Positions 40,794-50,804 of a DNA stretch of 64,000 bases are shown in pieces. Below the pieces are notes generated by a model that was given only the letters and a program-made list of their open reading frames with translations, was not told the origin of the DNA and did not search any database. The first letter of the stretch is position 1, and each line of letters opens with the position of its first letter. The stretch is from Clostridia bacterium. Its GTDB lineage: Bacteria > Bacillota > Clostridia > Oscillospirales > Acutalibacteraceae. The stretch is taken from assembly GCA_017513195.1 (NCBI GenBank), contig JAFXGM010000018.1, positions 124,001 to 188,000 on the forward strand. Direction: 5' to 3'. The translations under genes and the position numbers were made by a program.

Positions 40794-42035
40794 ATGAACT
40801 TTTTTGACGAACTTAAAAATTATGACAGCGAAGTTTTTGCCGCTTGTGACGCAGAGCTAAACCGTCAACAAGGCAATATTGAGCTTATCGCTTCTGAAAA
40901 TATTGTATCAAAGGCAGTGCTTCTTGCCGCAGGCGGAGTGCTTACAAATAAATATGCTGAAGGTTACCCCACAAAACGTTATTATGGCGGCTGTCAGTGT
41001 GTTGACGTTGTTGAAGATATTGCTCGCGAGCGCGCTAAAAAGCTCTTTGGTGCAGAGCACGCAAACGTTCAGCCGCACAGCGGCGCAAACGCAAATTTGG
41101 CTGTTTTCTTTGCCTTACTAGAGCCGGGCGATACCGTTATGGGTATGAATTTGCAGCAAGGCGGTCACCTTTCTCACGGTTCACCTGTTAATATTTCGGG
41201 CAAATATTTTAATATTGTACCTTACGGTGTTGATGACACTACCGAAGCAATCGACTATGAAAACGTTCGCAAAATTGCTTTAGAATGCAAGCCTAAAATG
41301 ATAATTGCGGGTGCCAGCGCATACTCAAGAACAATTGATTTTAAAAAGTTCCGCGAAATCGCTGACGAGGTAGGCGCTTACCTTATGGTAGATATGGCAC
41401 ATATTGCAGGTCTTGTAGCTGCAGGTCTTCACCCGTCCCCTGTTCCTTATGCTGACGTTGTAACAACAACCACACACAAAACACTTCGTGGCCCACGCGG
41501 CGGTATGATTTTATGCCGTGAAGAGCTTGCAAAACAAATTGACAAGGCAGTATTCCCCGGTACACAGGGCGGTCCATTGATGCATATAATTGCGGCAAAA
41601 GCTGTGGCACTTGGCGAAGCGCTTACCGATGAATTTAAGGCATATCAGACTCAAATTGTTAAAAATGCCGCTACACTTGCCGATGCACTCAAGAAAAATG
41701 GTATTGAGTTGGTATCAGACGGCACTGATAATCATCTTATGCTTTTAAAGCTTACTAACTTTGATATAACCGGTAAAGAGCTTGAGCACCGTCTTGACGA
41801 GGTTCACATTACCGCAAATAAAAACACAATTCCAAACGATCCTAACAGCCCATTTGTTACAAGCGGTTTGCGTATTGGTACCCCCGCTGTTACAGCACGT
41901 GGTTTTAAGGAAAAAGAAATGCTTCTTATTGCTGATTGGATCAAAGATATTATCACCGATTTTGACGCGAATAAAGAGCGTATTACCGCTGAGGTTCAGG
42001 CTCTTTGCGCACAGTTCCCTATATATAATGACTAA
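40794..42035 (+). CDS. glyA: serine hydroxymethyltransferase
   Basis: GlyA interconverts serine and glycine with tetrahydrofolate, the main source of one-carbon units. The 413-residue PLP enzyme includes [28 protein letters not shown], and the PLP lysine in [13 protein letters not shown]. An ideal AAAGGAG precedes the ATG. A P-type ATPase gene follows after 18 bases and may be read from the same promoter, though no metabolic link is obvious. Confidence 0.97.
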   Translation: MNFFDELKNYDSEVFAACDAELNRQQGNIELIASENIVSKAVLLAAGGVLTNKYAEGYPTKRYYGGCQCVDVVEDIARERAKKLFGAEHANVQPHSGANANLAVFFALLEPGDTVMGMNLQQGGHLSHGSPVNISGKYFNIVPYGVDDTTEAIDYENVRKIALECKPKMIIAGASAYSRTIDFKKFREIADEVGAYLMVDMAHIAGLVAAGLHPSPVPYADVVTTTTHKTLRGPRGGMILCREELAKQIDKAVFPGTQGGPLMHIIAAKAVALGEALTDEFKAYQTQIVKNAATLADALKKNGIELVSDGTDNHLMLLKLTNFDITGKELEHRLDEVHITANKNTIPNDPNSPFVTSGLRIGTPAVTARGFKEKEMLLIADWIKDIITDFDANKERITAEVQALCAQFPIYND

Positions 42036-42053
42036 TTTTAACGGAGTGATAAT

Positions 42054-44633
42054 ATGATTTGGCACAGTTCAGAAACAAATGACGTGCTATCAGAGCTTGG
42101 AGTCACTAAAGAAAACGGTCTTGCTAATAGTTTGGCTCTTGAAAGACTTGAAATTTATGGCAAAAACACAAGATCAACAAGCAAAAAGACAAGCTTGCTT
42201 ACACGTTTTTTATCTCAAATAAACAGTAAAATAGTATATTTTTTAACTGCAATAGCTATAGCCTGCTTTATTGTAAACATTATATATGACAAAAGTGATT
42301 TTTACTTTCCAATACTAATTGTTGCCATTGTAGTTATTAACGCATTTATTAGCGCATTGCATCTTCATAAGTGTGATGAAGCGCTTGATGCAATACAAAA
42401 TGCCGCAAATCCTGATGTTACGGTTATTCGTGACGGCAGTGAAAAGGTAATTTCATCCGACCTTTTAGTCCCCGGCGATATAATGGTGCTAAAAGAAGGC
42501 GATTATATTACTGCCGATGCAAGAATTATTGAGTCAGACGGTTTACGTTGCAACGAAGCAATACTGTCCGGCGATGTTATTCCTGTAGATAAAGCCGCAG
42601 ACACAATTGTAGAAGATATAACGGTTGTAAGTGCTCGTAAAAATATGGTTTTTGCAGGATGTAACGTTGTTCACGGTACTGCACGTGTTGTGGTTGTTGA
42701 AACAGGTTTATGCACTGAAATTGGAAAACAAACCGATATTAGTCATCAAACCAATTCCGAAACACTGCCAATCACCGAAACCCTTGCTAACAGTGGAAAA
42801 ATAATTAATATTGCAATTCTTGCATTTTGCATTTTAGCCTTCATTATAGGTATTATTCAAAACTTTAATTCTCGCGATCCATTTGCAACAATTACCCTAT
42901 CGGCTCTTATGAATTCTGTTGCACTTGGAATAACCGCTATGCCTGAAAGCTTACCGGCAATCTCCACAATTGTTCTTGCACTTGGTATCAAGCGCATGAT
43001 TTATGATAATATTGTTATCAAAAACACGAAAGCGCTTGAAATAATCGGTAAAACCGAGGTTATTTGTGTTGATAAAACCGGAATTCTTACCAAAAACAAT
43101 ATGGTGCTTAACTATATTTTTGATGGTGAGCAGCTAACCGAGTTATCAGACGAAGCATTAAGTGATAAAACTGCCGGAGTTTTGCAGCTTGCTACTGCTT
43201 GTTCTATGCTTCAAAACGATTCAACAGAAAGTTGCATAGAAAACGCTTGTATAAAATATCTTTCGTTATCACGAGAAGATGTAAGTAACCTATTCCCCCG
43301 TCTTTCGTCTATTCCGTTCGATAGTATTAGAAAGACAATGACAAGTATAAATATGATAAGCGGTAAACCGGTTGCTATTGTTAAGGGTGCACCCGAAATT
43401 GTAATAGAAAAGTGTAACATTGCCCAAAAGGATAAATTGTTAGAGCTGTGCAATTCTTTGGCAGAAAAATCCTACCGCGTTCTTTGCGTAGCAATAAAAC
43501 CGCTTGATGAAATTCCGTCCAACCCTAATCCTGAAGAAATAGAAAACGAGCTTAATTTTGTTGGTTTATTGGCACTTAACGATCCTCCACAATCGGATAC
43601 TGTTGAAGCTATTAGCACCTGTAATCTTGCCGGTATTAATACAATAATGATTACGGGCGACAATATTCTTACAGCCAAAGCTGTTGCTCGCAGAATTGGT
43701 ATTCTTACCGACGACAGTCAGGCTATTACCGGTTCTGAACTTGATAAACTGTCAGACGATGAGCTTGCAAATTCTATTGAAAAATACACCGTTTTTGCCA
43801 GAATTACACCTAATGATAAGATTAGAATTATCAAAGCATGGCAAAGCATTGGCAAAATAGTTACTGTAACAGGTAATGACTTTGAAGATGCTGATGCTTT
43901 AAATGCTGCTGATATAGGTTGCAGTCTAGGTCAATATGGTGCAGATGCTGCCAAAGGAAATGCTGACGTAATTATTAAAAACAAAAAGTTTATGACGGTT
44001 GTAAGCGCAATTCGCGAAAGCCGTTCGCTGTTTAACAACGTTAAAAAATCAGTAACCTATTTGCTTGCTTGCAATTTTGGTGAAATTATTGCATATATTT
44101 TAGGTATGTTAATCTTCGGGCTTCCTCCCCTTGCTGCTGTTCAACTACTGTGGATAAACCTGCTTACCGACAGCACTTGTGTAATTTCTTTAACCGTTGA
44201 AGGTTCTGAAGAAAACGTAATGCACAAAAAGCCACTTGCATTAACAGGGCATTTATTTAGTCGTAACGCACTGCTAAACATGCTAAGCGACTCACTGGTT
44301 ATTGCGACATTAACACTTATATCATTTGCTTTCGGCGGACAATCAATGGCGTTTGCCACATTGGTAATGATACAGGTATTCCATTCATACAATATGAAAA
44401 CCCAGCAATCACTTCTTAAAGCAGATTTTAAAACCAATAAATTTATGAACTTCTCATCTGTTTTAGTACTATTTATTTCAGTATTTTTAGTGCTGACTCC
44501 CGCGGGTATGGTATTTGGTCTTGAAACACTAAGTGTGGGTTCATTCTTGTTAAGTTTACTTTTGTCGATTATTATAATTCCAATTAGTGAATTCAAGAAA
44601 ATCTGGATGCAAAAAATTATTGCAAAGCAATAA
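42054..44633 (+). CDS. P2-type cation ATPase with altered catalytic signatures
   Basis: The 859 residues have the full layout of a Ca2+/cation P-type ATPase. This is an N-terminal cation ATPase domain, M1-M2 (60-100), actuator, M3-M4 (250-310), P and N domains, and six C-terminal helices (680-850). The phosphorylation site is D340 in VDKTGILT (usual DKTGTLT), and KGAPE and MITGDN are normal. Several signatures differ. The actuator TGES is SGDV (172-175), the M4 PEGL is PESL, and the hinge TGDGVND is TGNDFED with N608 in place of a magnesium-binding Asp. Transport may be slow, altered or lost; the ion cannot be assigned. Confidence 0.88.
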   Translation: MIWHSSETNDVLSELGVTKENGLANSLALERLEIYGKNTRSTSKKTSLLTRFLSQINSKIVYFLTAIAIACFIVNIIYDKSDFYFPILIVAIVVINAFISALHLHKCDEALDAIQNAANPDVTVIRDGSEKVISSDLLVPGDIMVLKEGDYITADARIIESDGLRCNEAILSGDVIPVDKAADTIVEDITVVSARKNMVFAGCNVVHGTARVVVVETGLCTEIGKQTDISHQTNSETLPITETLANSGKIINIAILAFCILAFIIGIIQNFNSRDPFATITLSALMNSVALGITAMPESLPAISTIVLALGIKRMIYDNIVIKNTKALEIIGKTEVICVDKTGILTKNNMVLNYIFDGEQLTELSDEALSDKTAGVLQLATACSMLQNDSTESCIENACIKYLSLSREDVSNLFPRLSSIPFDSIRKTMTSINMISGKPVAIVKGAPEIVIEKCNIAQKDKLLELCNSLAEKSYRVLCVAIKPLDEIPSNPNPEEIENELNFVGLLALNDPPQSDTVEAISTCNLAGINTIMITGDNILTAKAVARRIGILTDDSQAITGSELDKLSDDELANSIEKYTVFARITPNDKIRIIKAWQSIGKIVTVTGNDFEDADALNAADIGCSLGQYGADAAKGNADVIIKNKKFMTVVSAIRESRSLFNNVKKSVTYLLACNFGEIIAYILGMLIFGLPPLAAVQLLWINLLTDSTCVISLTVEGSEENVMHKKPLALTGHLFSRNALLNMLSDSLVIATLTLISFAFGGQSMAFATLVMIQVFHSYNMKTQQSLLKADFKTNKFMNFSSVLVLFISVFLVLTPAGMVFGLETLSVGSFLLSLLLSIIIIPISEFKKIWMQKIIAKQ

Positions 44634-44639
44634 AATTTA

Positions 44640-44674
44640 AACCCCTTTGTGAAACTCACAAAGGGGTTTGTTAT
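44640..44674. terminator. terminator between convergent ATPase and mgtE
   Basis: A 13-bp perfect stem (44640-44652 with 44656-44668) with a 3-base loop and T-rich flanks on both strands serves both genes. Confidence 0.9.
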
Positions 44675-44676
44675 AT

Positions 44677-46056
44677 TTAAAGAACTAAAACTGCCGCTAT
44701 ACCAAAATATATAAGTAAAGATACAGCATCAAGAATTGTGGTAACGAGTGGGCTTGCCATAACAGCAGGGTCTAAGCCAATTTTTTTAGCAATAATAGGA
44801 AGTGCTGCACCAAGCATTTTTGCAACAATTATAACACAAATAAGGGTTATGCAAATGGTTGCCATTTCGACAATCTCGGTCCCTGTGTCAAACGTGTGTA
44901 ACCACAAATAATCAACAAGATAGAGTTTTATAAAATTGACAATTCCAAGAACAATACCTACAATAACAGATACACGAAGTTCTTTCCAAATTACCTTTAA
45001 AATGTCTTTAAACTCAATATCTCCAAGGCTTAAAGCACGTATTACCGAAACAGAAGTTTGACTACCTGCGTTACCGCCTGTACCCATAAGCATTGGTATA
45101 AATGCTACAAGCGCAATGCACTGTGCTAACTTTGCCTCAAAAGTAGAAATAATAGCACCTGTAAAGGTAGCCGAAATCATAAGGAATAAAAGCCACGGTA
45201 TACGTGATTTAAAGGTTTCAAAAACGCCTGTTTTAAGATATGTTTTTTCACCCGGCAAAATAGCAGCCATTTTTTCAATATCTTCGGATGCCTCTTCTTG
45301 AATAACATCAATAGCGTCATCGACGGTTACTATGCCGACAAGTCTTCCCTCTTTATCGACAACGGGAAGGGCTAACATATCGTAACGCTCAAACATAGCG
45401 GCAACTTCTTCCTTGTCGTCAAGGGTATGAGCACTAATAACGTTTTCATCCATCAAATCGCCGACTATTTCATCTCTTCCGCTTAAAACCAAATCGCGAA
45501 GCGAAATTGTACCAAACAGCTTACGGCGACTACCAATAACGTAACATGTATATATTGTTTCGGTATTGATTCCCTTTTTTCTAATACGGTCTATCGCTTC
45601 CTCCACCGTCATTGTCCTTTTAAGATCAATATATTCGGTGGTCATAATACTACCCGCGCTATCTTCCGGGTATGCGAGCAGTTGATTTATCATGCGGCGG
45701 GTGTTTGCATCGGTATTCTTTAAAATACGCTTTGCAACGGTAGCAGGCATCTCTTCAACTATATCTGCCGCATCGTCCATGAATAACTCATCTAATACTT
45801 CACGTAATTCGTTATCACTAAAAGCATTTACCAAAATTTCCTGCTTATCGCTATCAAATTCTACAAAAACCTCAGCGGCAAGCTCTTTAGGTAGTATACG
45901 AAATAACACGGGTATTTCTTTGTCTTTTGCCTCGTCGAAAATTTCGGCAATATCGGCAGGTTGCATTTCTGAAAGTATTTGCTTTAATTGAACAAAACGT
46001 TTCTTTTCAATCAAATCAAAAATTTCTTCTTCAAGCTCAAGTAGTTTTTCGTCCAT
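44677..46056 (-). CDS. mgtE: magnesium transporter MgtE
   Basis: MgtE is a dimeric, Mg2+-gated channel-like transporter. The 459-residue protein shows the expected order: helical N domain (1-135) with EMQPADIAEIFDE, two CBS domains (about 140-260), a plug helix, and five membrane helices (285-455). The pore motif MPMLMGTGGNAGSQ is intact, as is PLVTTILDAVS. GGGAGG precedes the ATG. It has its own consensus promoter inside the end of spoVAD and a leader hairpin. No M-box riboswitch is present. Confidence 0.95.
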   Translation of the reverse strand: MDEKLLELEEEIFDLIEKKRFVQLKQILSEMQPADIAEIFDEAKDKEIPVLFRILPKELAAEVFVEFDSDKQEILVNAFSDNELREVLDELFMDDAADIVEEMPATVAKRILKNTDANTRRMINQLLAYPEDSAGSIMTTEYIDLKRTMTVEEAIDRIRKKGINTETIYTCYVIGSRRKLFGTISLRDLVLSGRDEIVGDLMDENVISAHTLDDKEEVAAMFERYDMLALPVVDKEGRLVGIVTVDDAIDVIQEEASEDIEKMAAILPGEKTYLKTGVFETFKSRIPWLLFLMISATFTGAIISTFEAKLAQCIALVAFIPMLMGTGGNAGSQTSVSVIRALSLGDIEFKDILKVIWKELRVSVIVGIVLGIVNFIKLYLVDYLWLHTFDTGTEIVEMATICITLICVIIVAKMLGAALPIIAKKIGLDPAVMASPLVTTILDAVSLLIYFGIAAVLVL

Positions 46057-46080
46057 AACGCAACCTCCCTTTTAAGAATT

Positions 46081-46108
46081 AAAACCCTATCTTTAAGGAC
46101 AGGGTTTT
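46081..46108 (-). promoter_or_regulatory. hairpin in the mgtE 5' leader / spoVAD terminator
   Basis: AAAACCCT (46081-46088) pairs with AGGGTTTT (46101-46108), extended by two inner pairs after a mismatch. It follows spoVAD and can be its terminator, but it also lies between the mgtE promoter (46121-46149) and the mgtE start, so every mgtE transcript contains it. Leftward it is followed by TTAATTCTT, a weak tract, so partial read-through is expected. Confidence 0.6.
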
Positions 46109-46120
46109 ATCGTTATTGTA

Positions 46121-46149
46121 ATTATAATGTTTTTGACTTAAAATGTCAA
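46121..46149 (-). promoter_or_regulatory. perfect consensus sigma-A promoter of mgtE
   Basis: TTGACA (46149-46144) and TATAAT (46126-46121) are exactly 17 bases apart on the minus strand. The site straddles the spoVAD stop region. Transcription should start near 46114. Confidence 0.88.
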
Positions 46150-46150
46150 T

Positions 46151-47164
46151 TCATATCTTTATGTTTATTAAATGTGATATTCCGGGTATCGTTTCACCCT
46201 GTAAAGATGACGTTGGTGACATAAGCGCACCTGTAGACATAAATAAAATGTTTTTAAAATCTCCCGATTCAAAGCGGTGCATCACAAATGAATTAAGCAC
46301 CGCCGCACTACAACCACATCCAGAACCACCTGCATGAACATCTTGTCTGTCACGATCGAATATAATAAGCCCACAATCACTGTGGCGACAGCGGATATCG
46401 ATTCCGTCACCTTCAAGCAATTCATAAAGTAAATCAGTGCCGACTTTACCCAAATCCCCCGTAATTACTAAATCATAATCGTGCAAAGTCGTGTTTGTAT
46501 CTTCTAAAAAATGTTTTATAGTAGAAGCAGCGGACGGGGCCATTGCGGCACCCATATTGTTGGTATCGGTGATACCTAAATCTTCAATTTCACCAAAGCA
46601 AACCTTGTCAATATACGGTTTTCCCTCTAACCTTTCACTAGATAAAACAGTAGCGCCAGAGCCTGTAACTGTCCACTGCGCTGTTTGAGGACGAACCGCG
46701 CCATACTCAAGCGGAAAGCGGTATTGCCTCTCTGCTGAACAAAAATGCGATGAGGTAACTGCCGCTGTAATATCGGCGGCACCACTGTCTATCATAATTG
46801 ATGCAAGCGAAAGTCCCAAAGTCATTGTAGAGCAAGCACCATAAAGTCCGATAAGAGGTATTCCCTTTGAACGCAAGCCAAAATACGAGCCGATACACTG
46901 GTTTAAAAGGTCACCTGCAAATATCATTTTAATATCGTTTTCGTTAACATTTGCCTTTCTCATGGCGGTTTCAAGTGCAATTTTTTGTAGCAGACTTTCA
47001 GCCTTTTCGTAACTGTCCTCACCAAAACGGCTGTCGTCATCATGGGCGTCAAATTCGTGCCCTATAGGTCCTTCATATTCTTTTTTGCCTACAACCGAAC
47101 CGTAACCTATAATATGCGGTTTGTTTTCTAAAATTATTGTGCGTTTTCCTATTCTTTTTGCCAT
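46151..47164 (-). CDS. spoVAD: stage V sporulation protein AD
   Basis: SpoVAD binds dipicolinic acid and is needed for its uptake into the developing spore. The 337-residue protein has the thiolase/KAS-III-like fold of the family: GHEFDAHDDDSRFGEDSYEKAE, the YGACSTMTLGLSLA segment with the ancestral Cys, SSHFCSAERQYRFPLEYG, and the end HAGGSGCGCSA. In most spore-formers spoVAC, spoVAD and spoVAE lie together; here spoVAC is about 15 kb away and no spoVAE is seen. The start codon is directly behind a stem that hides its SD. The downstream neighbour mgtE has its own promoter. Confidence 0.96.
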   Translation of the reverse strand: MAKRIGKRTIILENKPHIIGYGSVVGKKEYEGPIGHEFDAHDDDSRFGEDSYEKAESLLQKIALETAMRKANVNENDIKMIFAGDLLNQCIGSYFGLRSKGIPLIGLYGACSTMTLGLSLASIMIDSGAADITAAVTSSHFCSAERQYRFPLEYGAVRPQTAQWTVTGSGATVLSSERLEGKPYIDKVCFGEIEDLGITDTNNMGAAMAPSAASTIKHFLEDTNTTLHDYDLVITGDLGKVGTDLLYELLEGDGIDIRCRHSDCGLIIFDRDRQDVHAGGSGCGCSAAVLNSFVMHRFESGDFKNILFMSTGALMSPTSSLQGETIPGISHLINIKI

Positions 47165-47196
47165 AATACTAACCTCACTTTTTTGAGATTAGTATT
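47165..47196 (-). promoter_or_regulatory. hairpin sequestering the spoVAD ribosome-binding site
   Basis: Bases 47165-47177 and 47184-47196 form a 13-bp stem with one G-T pair and a 6-base loop. The minus-strand 3' arm contains the SD TGAGGTTAG and ends immediately before the ATG. The promoter in front of it was not identified with confidence; a sporulation sigma (sigma-G) is expected from known spoVA genes. Confidence 0.65.
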
Positions 47197-47208
47197 TACA
47201 AACAAAGA

Positions 47209-47238
47209 AAAAATAACCCATTTTAGTGGGTTATTTTT
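47209..47238 (-). terminator. terminator of the M14 peptidase gene
   Basis: AAAAATAACCCA (47209-47220) pairs with TGGGTTATTTTT (47227-47238), and leftward reading continues in a T-rich tract. It overlaps the stop codon of the peptidase gene. Confidence 0.85.
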
Positions 47239-48265
47239 GGGTTAAATATTCTATTAGAGATTTAAACAAAATTAAATGATGATTATATATTTCATCATAG
47301 TTATACCCTACACCATTTTGGTAGTCAGCAAGGCCCTGATTGCTTTCATAAGTCACGCACGGTTCGCCGCACAGTTGTGTCACGGCGGATGGCAGATTAA
47401 ACGATACGGGTGGATTTTTGTTTTCACCGTAATCAAAATTTGTATTTGGCGTATATAATTCAAGCTCTTTTTCTTGGCAGTTACGCTTTAAAATTTGCTC
47501 AAAATCGGCTACTGTTTGCTTAATTGCAAGCGGCGCGTATGCAGGGCCTAGTATATGATTTTTACAATTGGTGCCGCCGTGCAACAACACTGTAAAATCG
47601 GGTACATACTGCTCGCAAACTTGGAAAAGTGCCTCGGTTTCATTAGCCTTTTTGCCAAAGAAATTATCGTGCATTAAATTGACGCCGTCATCATTAAAAT
47701 AACCGCCCAAATAATCAACATAATCTTTTATTGGATGTTTTTGTTTGCACTCGGGCCAACCGCAAAGCGTGCCGTCTGCCCAAGTGCCTTGATTATAGTA
47801 ACGCAAATCGTTAAAGCTTTTGCCCACAAAACTGTCAAACGGAATATGAGAGCGACCGTCTGGGTTTATGCAAGGAATTATTAAAAGATTAATTTTATCA
47901 CATAATGATTTTAAATCGAAAAATTCTTTGCCCGCAAGGTCACAACCGCTTTCTATAATATTTATGAGATTAAGCAATGCCGCTGTACCCTCAAATTCTC
48001 CGCCGTGAATACATCCTACAAGCAAAAGCGTAGGCACATAATTTGTTGAGGTTTTATCGGCAAAGCAGCACTTGTTTTTTCCGCCCAAGGCAGAAGATAA
48101 ATTAGCCGTGCGATTAAAAACATTTTCATCGCCATATCTAAACATATAAACCTGTCTGCCACACGCAGAAAAACAAAGTGTTTTTACTGCGGCTTTTTTA
48201 ACCGATTTTACTGTGTTTTCAACGTCGGCAAGACTTGTTTTATAGTATTTTGGTACGTTGTTCAT
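47231..48265 (-). CDS. M14-family zinc carboxypeptidase
   Basis: The 344-residue protein is a metallocarboxypeptidase-like enzyme. The zinc ligands are the His and Glu of GCIHGGEFEG at about residue 80-89, and the second His is in VLLHGGTN. NPDGR and YNQGTW follow the first site, and the general-base Glu is in CVTYESNQG. There is no signal peptide, so it acts in the cytoplasm. Substrate could be a murein peptide or another amidated compound. It starts directly after the GH78 gene stop with no gap, so the two are translated from one transcript. Confidence 0.85.
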   Translation of the reverse strand: MNNVPKYYKTSLADVENTVKSVKKAAVKTLCFSACGRQVYMFRYGDENVFNRTANLSSALGGKNKCCFADKTSTNYVPTLLLVGCIHGGEFEGTAALLNLINIIESGCDLAGKEFFDLKSLCDKINLLIIPCINPDGRSHIPFDSFVGKSFNDLRYYNQGTWADGTLCGWPECKQKHPIKDYVDYLGGYFNDDGVNLMHDNFFGKKANETEALFQVCEQYVPDFTVLLHGGTNCKNHILGPAYAPLAIKQTVADFEQILKRNCQEKELELYTPNTNFDYGENKNPPVSFNLPSAVTQLCGEPCVTYESNQGLADYQNGVGYNYDEIYNHHLILFKSLIEYLTQK

Positions 48266-50713
48266 TTATTTTATAACATACTCCCCTGCTGTTAGTTCAA
48301 ATATCATCTTTCCGTCTTTGATTTCGCCGCCTAAAGCCTTGGCAGTAAAATCAATATCATTGATTGTAACTGATTTTTGAGTTTTTGAAAGTGGAAATTC
48401 AACTTGTGCTGTACCGTCAGGAATAACAATGTGCCACACAAACTGGTTTTCTTCATAATGCCACTCACTTACAATACCGCGGTACGAAGCTTTAACACTT
48501 GTAATTCGCTTTTGACTATCAGGTGATGGTGATAAAATAAAATGCTCATCAAAACCGCCGTTTTCGGGGTCGGGTCTAATACCCGCCATATAAGCATACA
48601 TCCACTCGGCAACCGCACCGTAAGCGTAATGATTAAACGAATTCATTTTAACATCGCCAAAACCGGTGGCTTTGGTGTAAGAATTCCAACGCTCCCAAAC
48701 GGTAGTAGCACCCTGTTTTACGCTGTAAAGCCAAGATGGATCCGCATCTTGCAAAAGAAGAGTATACGCCAAATCATTAAGTCCCACTTTAGCAAGTGTT
48801 TGATTAAGCACACCCGTACCAACAAAACCGGTTGATAGTGTGTAGTTATTATCTATTATCTTTTGTTCGAGCTTTTTGATGGTTTTTTCACGCATTTCGC
48901 CGTCAAACATATCAAAACACAGTGGCAGCAAATACACTGTCTGACTATTTTCTGTCAACTTGCCATCCACCACATACTTTTCAAAATAGTAATCCAGTAT
49001 TTTTTTACGCAGATCAGTATAATACTCTTCTCTATCTTTTTTGCCTAAAATATTAGAAAATTTTTGCATTATAACGGCGTTATTGTAATGATAACAAATC
49101 GATATATATCGCTTATCGGTTGGCTCATAGCTTAGCCAGTCGCCATACCACGCCTTAGCTCCATCCAAACCAAAATTTCGGTCAATATAATCCATATATG
49201 CTTCCATAGCTTCATAATTATCACGGACTACAGTATCGTCACCGTACATAAGCCATATTTTATACGGAATTATAACACCGGCATCACTCCACGCGGTGCT
49301 GCCACAAAAATTCTTTTCAAAAACGGCTGGGCAAATATCGGCATAAGCACCGTCGCGTTCATTTTGTGAATCACGCATATCACCAAGATATTTACTGAGG
49401 AACTTATACGTATCGGCAATATATGACGCCGCGCCGCAAAAAATTTGCGTGTCACCAGTCCAACCGAGGCGCTCATCACGTTGGGGACAATCGGTAGGTA
49501 TGCCAAGATAATTACCACGCATACCTCGCACAATGTTTTGATAAAGCTTATTAACCATTGAATTAGAGCACTCAAAGTTACCAATATATTCCATGTCGGC
49601 GCCCAAAACCTCGGCGGTAATACACTCAATGTTTATATCTTTATCGGCCGTGATTTCCATATATCTGAAGCCGTAAAATGTGTGTAAAGGTTTAATTATA
49701 TTAAGCTGACGGCGGCTGCTTGTAGATGCCGCTACATAGTTAAAACGTGCAAGCGCCGAGCGATAGTTTGCTATATAAAGGCTACCCCTTGGCCCGTCAT
49801 TGCCGCGTGATTTATCGCCACTATCGTTTAACATTTCGGCAAAGAGGCATTTTATGTTTGTACCGTTAAGGGCATTTATTGCAAGCGACGGACGACCGAC
49901 AATATCTGCGCCAAAATCAAGCACCATTGTCTGCCCTGCTTTTAGCGTTATGCACTCGCAATTATCACCGACCGCTTTTTTTAATGTCTTTATCTCGCCG
50001 AAATCAGTACCATTGTTTTTTACTCCACGATAAACAACTGCACTTTTAGGCGCAATATACTCGGTAACACAAACCTTTTCACCCTCAAAATCTACGACTT
50101 CACAAGTGTAGTCGGTGAATTTTTCTGCCTTTGTCCAAGTTGTGCTTTCTATATATACACAAGGGTCTTTTATTGTAGCATCAAACCACTCGCCGTTCCA
50201 AATATCTGCATAAAGTACAGGGCCTGCAACTGCTGTATTCCAATTCTCGTCAGTTGCAATAATATCGATTTTTCCATCCTTGTATGCTATCTCTATTTCA
50301 GCACAAATTGCGGTCTTTTTATAGCCGTAATAACCATTTGAAATGCGACCTGACCACCACCCCGATGAAATGCGTGCGGCAAAGGTGTTTTCGCCTTTCT
50401 TTTTAAGGTAAGGCAAAATATTATATTCATACTCGAAAACGCGATGCTTATAATCGGTCCAAAGAGGTGTTAGTTCGTCATTTCCGACACAGTTACCGTT
50501 TAAAATCGCCTCAAAATTGCCGAGCGAGGTTATACGCAATGTTGCTGTTTTAACATTATTGTTAACGGTAAATTGCTTCATAACAGTAAGCAATCCACCT
50601 TGCGAAATAATATCGTTATCTCTTGTATTTAAAATTTTACCAAATTCATTTTTTTCTAAATGATAAAAATCGTCTCGCATTTGTGGGCTTGAAATAAATA
50701 TACCCTTTTTCAC
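48266..50713 (-). CDS. alpha-L-rhamnosidase, glycoside hydrolase family 78
   Basis: GH78 enzymes release terminal L-rhamnose from plant or bacterial polymers and glycosides by inversion. The 815-residue protein has N-terminal beta domains (about 1-380) with GYRYMEI-type strands. The (alpha/alpha)6 catalytic domain carries PTDCPQRDERLGWTGD (catalytic acid region), WYGDWLS, TTVWERWNSY and NSFNHYAYGAVAEW, and a C-terminal beta sandwich follows. There is no signal peptide, so the substrate must be imported. The GTG at 50713 has AAGGG at the right distance; ATG 50731 and 50752 lack an SD. It is divergent from a GH43 gene. Confidence 0.92.
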   Translation of the reverse strand: MKKGIFISSPQMRDDFYHLEKNEFGKILNTRDNDIISQGGLLTVMKQFTVNNNVKTATLRITSLGNFEAILNGNCVGNDELTPLWTDYKHRVFEYEYNILPYLKKKGENTFAARISSGWWSGRISNGYYGYKKTAICAEIEIAYKDGKIDIIATDENWNTAVAGPVLYADIWNGEWFDATIKDPCVYIESTTWTKAEKFTDYTCEVVDFEGEKVCVTEYIAPKSAVVYRGVKNNGTDFGEIKTLKKAVGDNCECITLKAGQTMVLDFGADIVGRPSLAINALNGTNIKCLFAEMLNDSGDKSRGNDGPRGSLYIANYRSALARFNYVAASTSSRRQLNIIKPLHTFYGFRYMEITADKDINIECITAEVLGADMEYIGNFECSNSMVNKLYQNIVRGMRGNYLGIPTDCPQRDERLGWTGDTQIFCGAASYIADTYKFLSKYLGDMRDSQNERDGAYADICPAVFEKNFCGSTAWSDAGVIIPYKIWLMYGDDTVVRDNYEAMEAYMDYIDRNFGLDGAKAWYGDWLSYEPTDKRYISICYHYNNAVIMQKFSNILGKKDREEYYTDLRKKILDYYFEKYVVDGKLTENSQTVYLLPLCFDMFDGEMREKTIKKLEQKIIDNNYTLSTGFVGTGVLNQTLAKVGLNDLAYTLLLQDADPSWLYSVKQGATTVWERWNSYTKATGFGDVKMNSFNHYAYGAVAEWMYAYMAGIRPDPENGGFDEHFILSPSPDSQKRITSVKASYRGIVSEWHYEENQFVWHIVIPDGTAQVEFPLSKTQKSVTINDIDFTAKALGGEIKDGKMIFELTAGEYVIK

Positions 50714-50804
50714 AAAAACACGCCCTTTCATATAACAATAAGATATTACCATAAATATATTGCTTTTTCAATCGTTTAATATTAAAATATATATGGTGAT
50801 TTTT

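Noticed and set aside
46057..46150. M-box (magnesium) riboswitch before mgtE
   Set aside because: The leader is only about 58 bases with one hairpin, far too short for an M-box.
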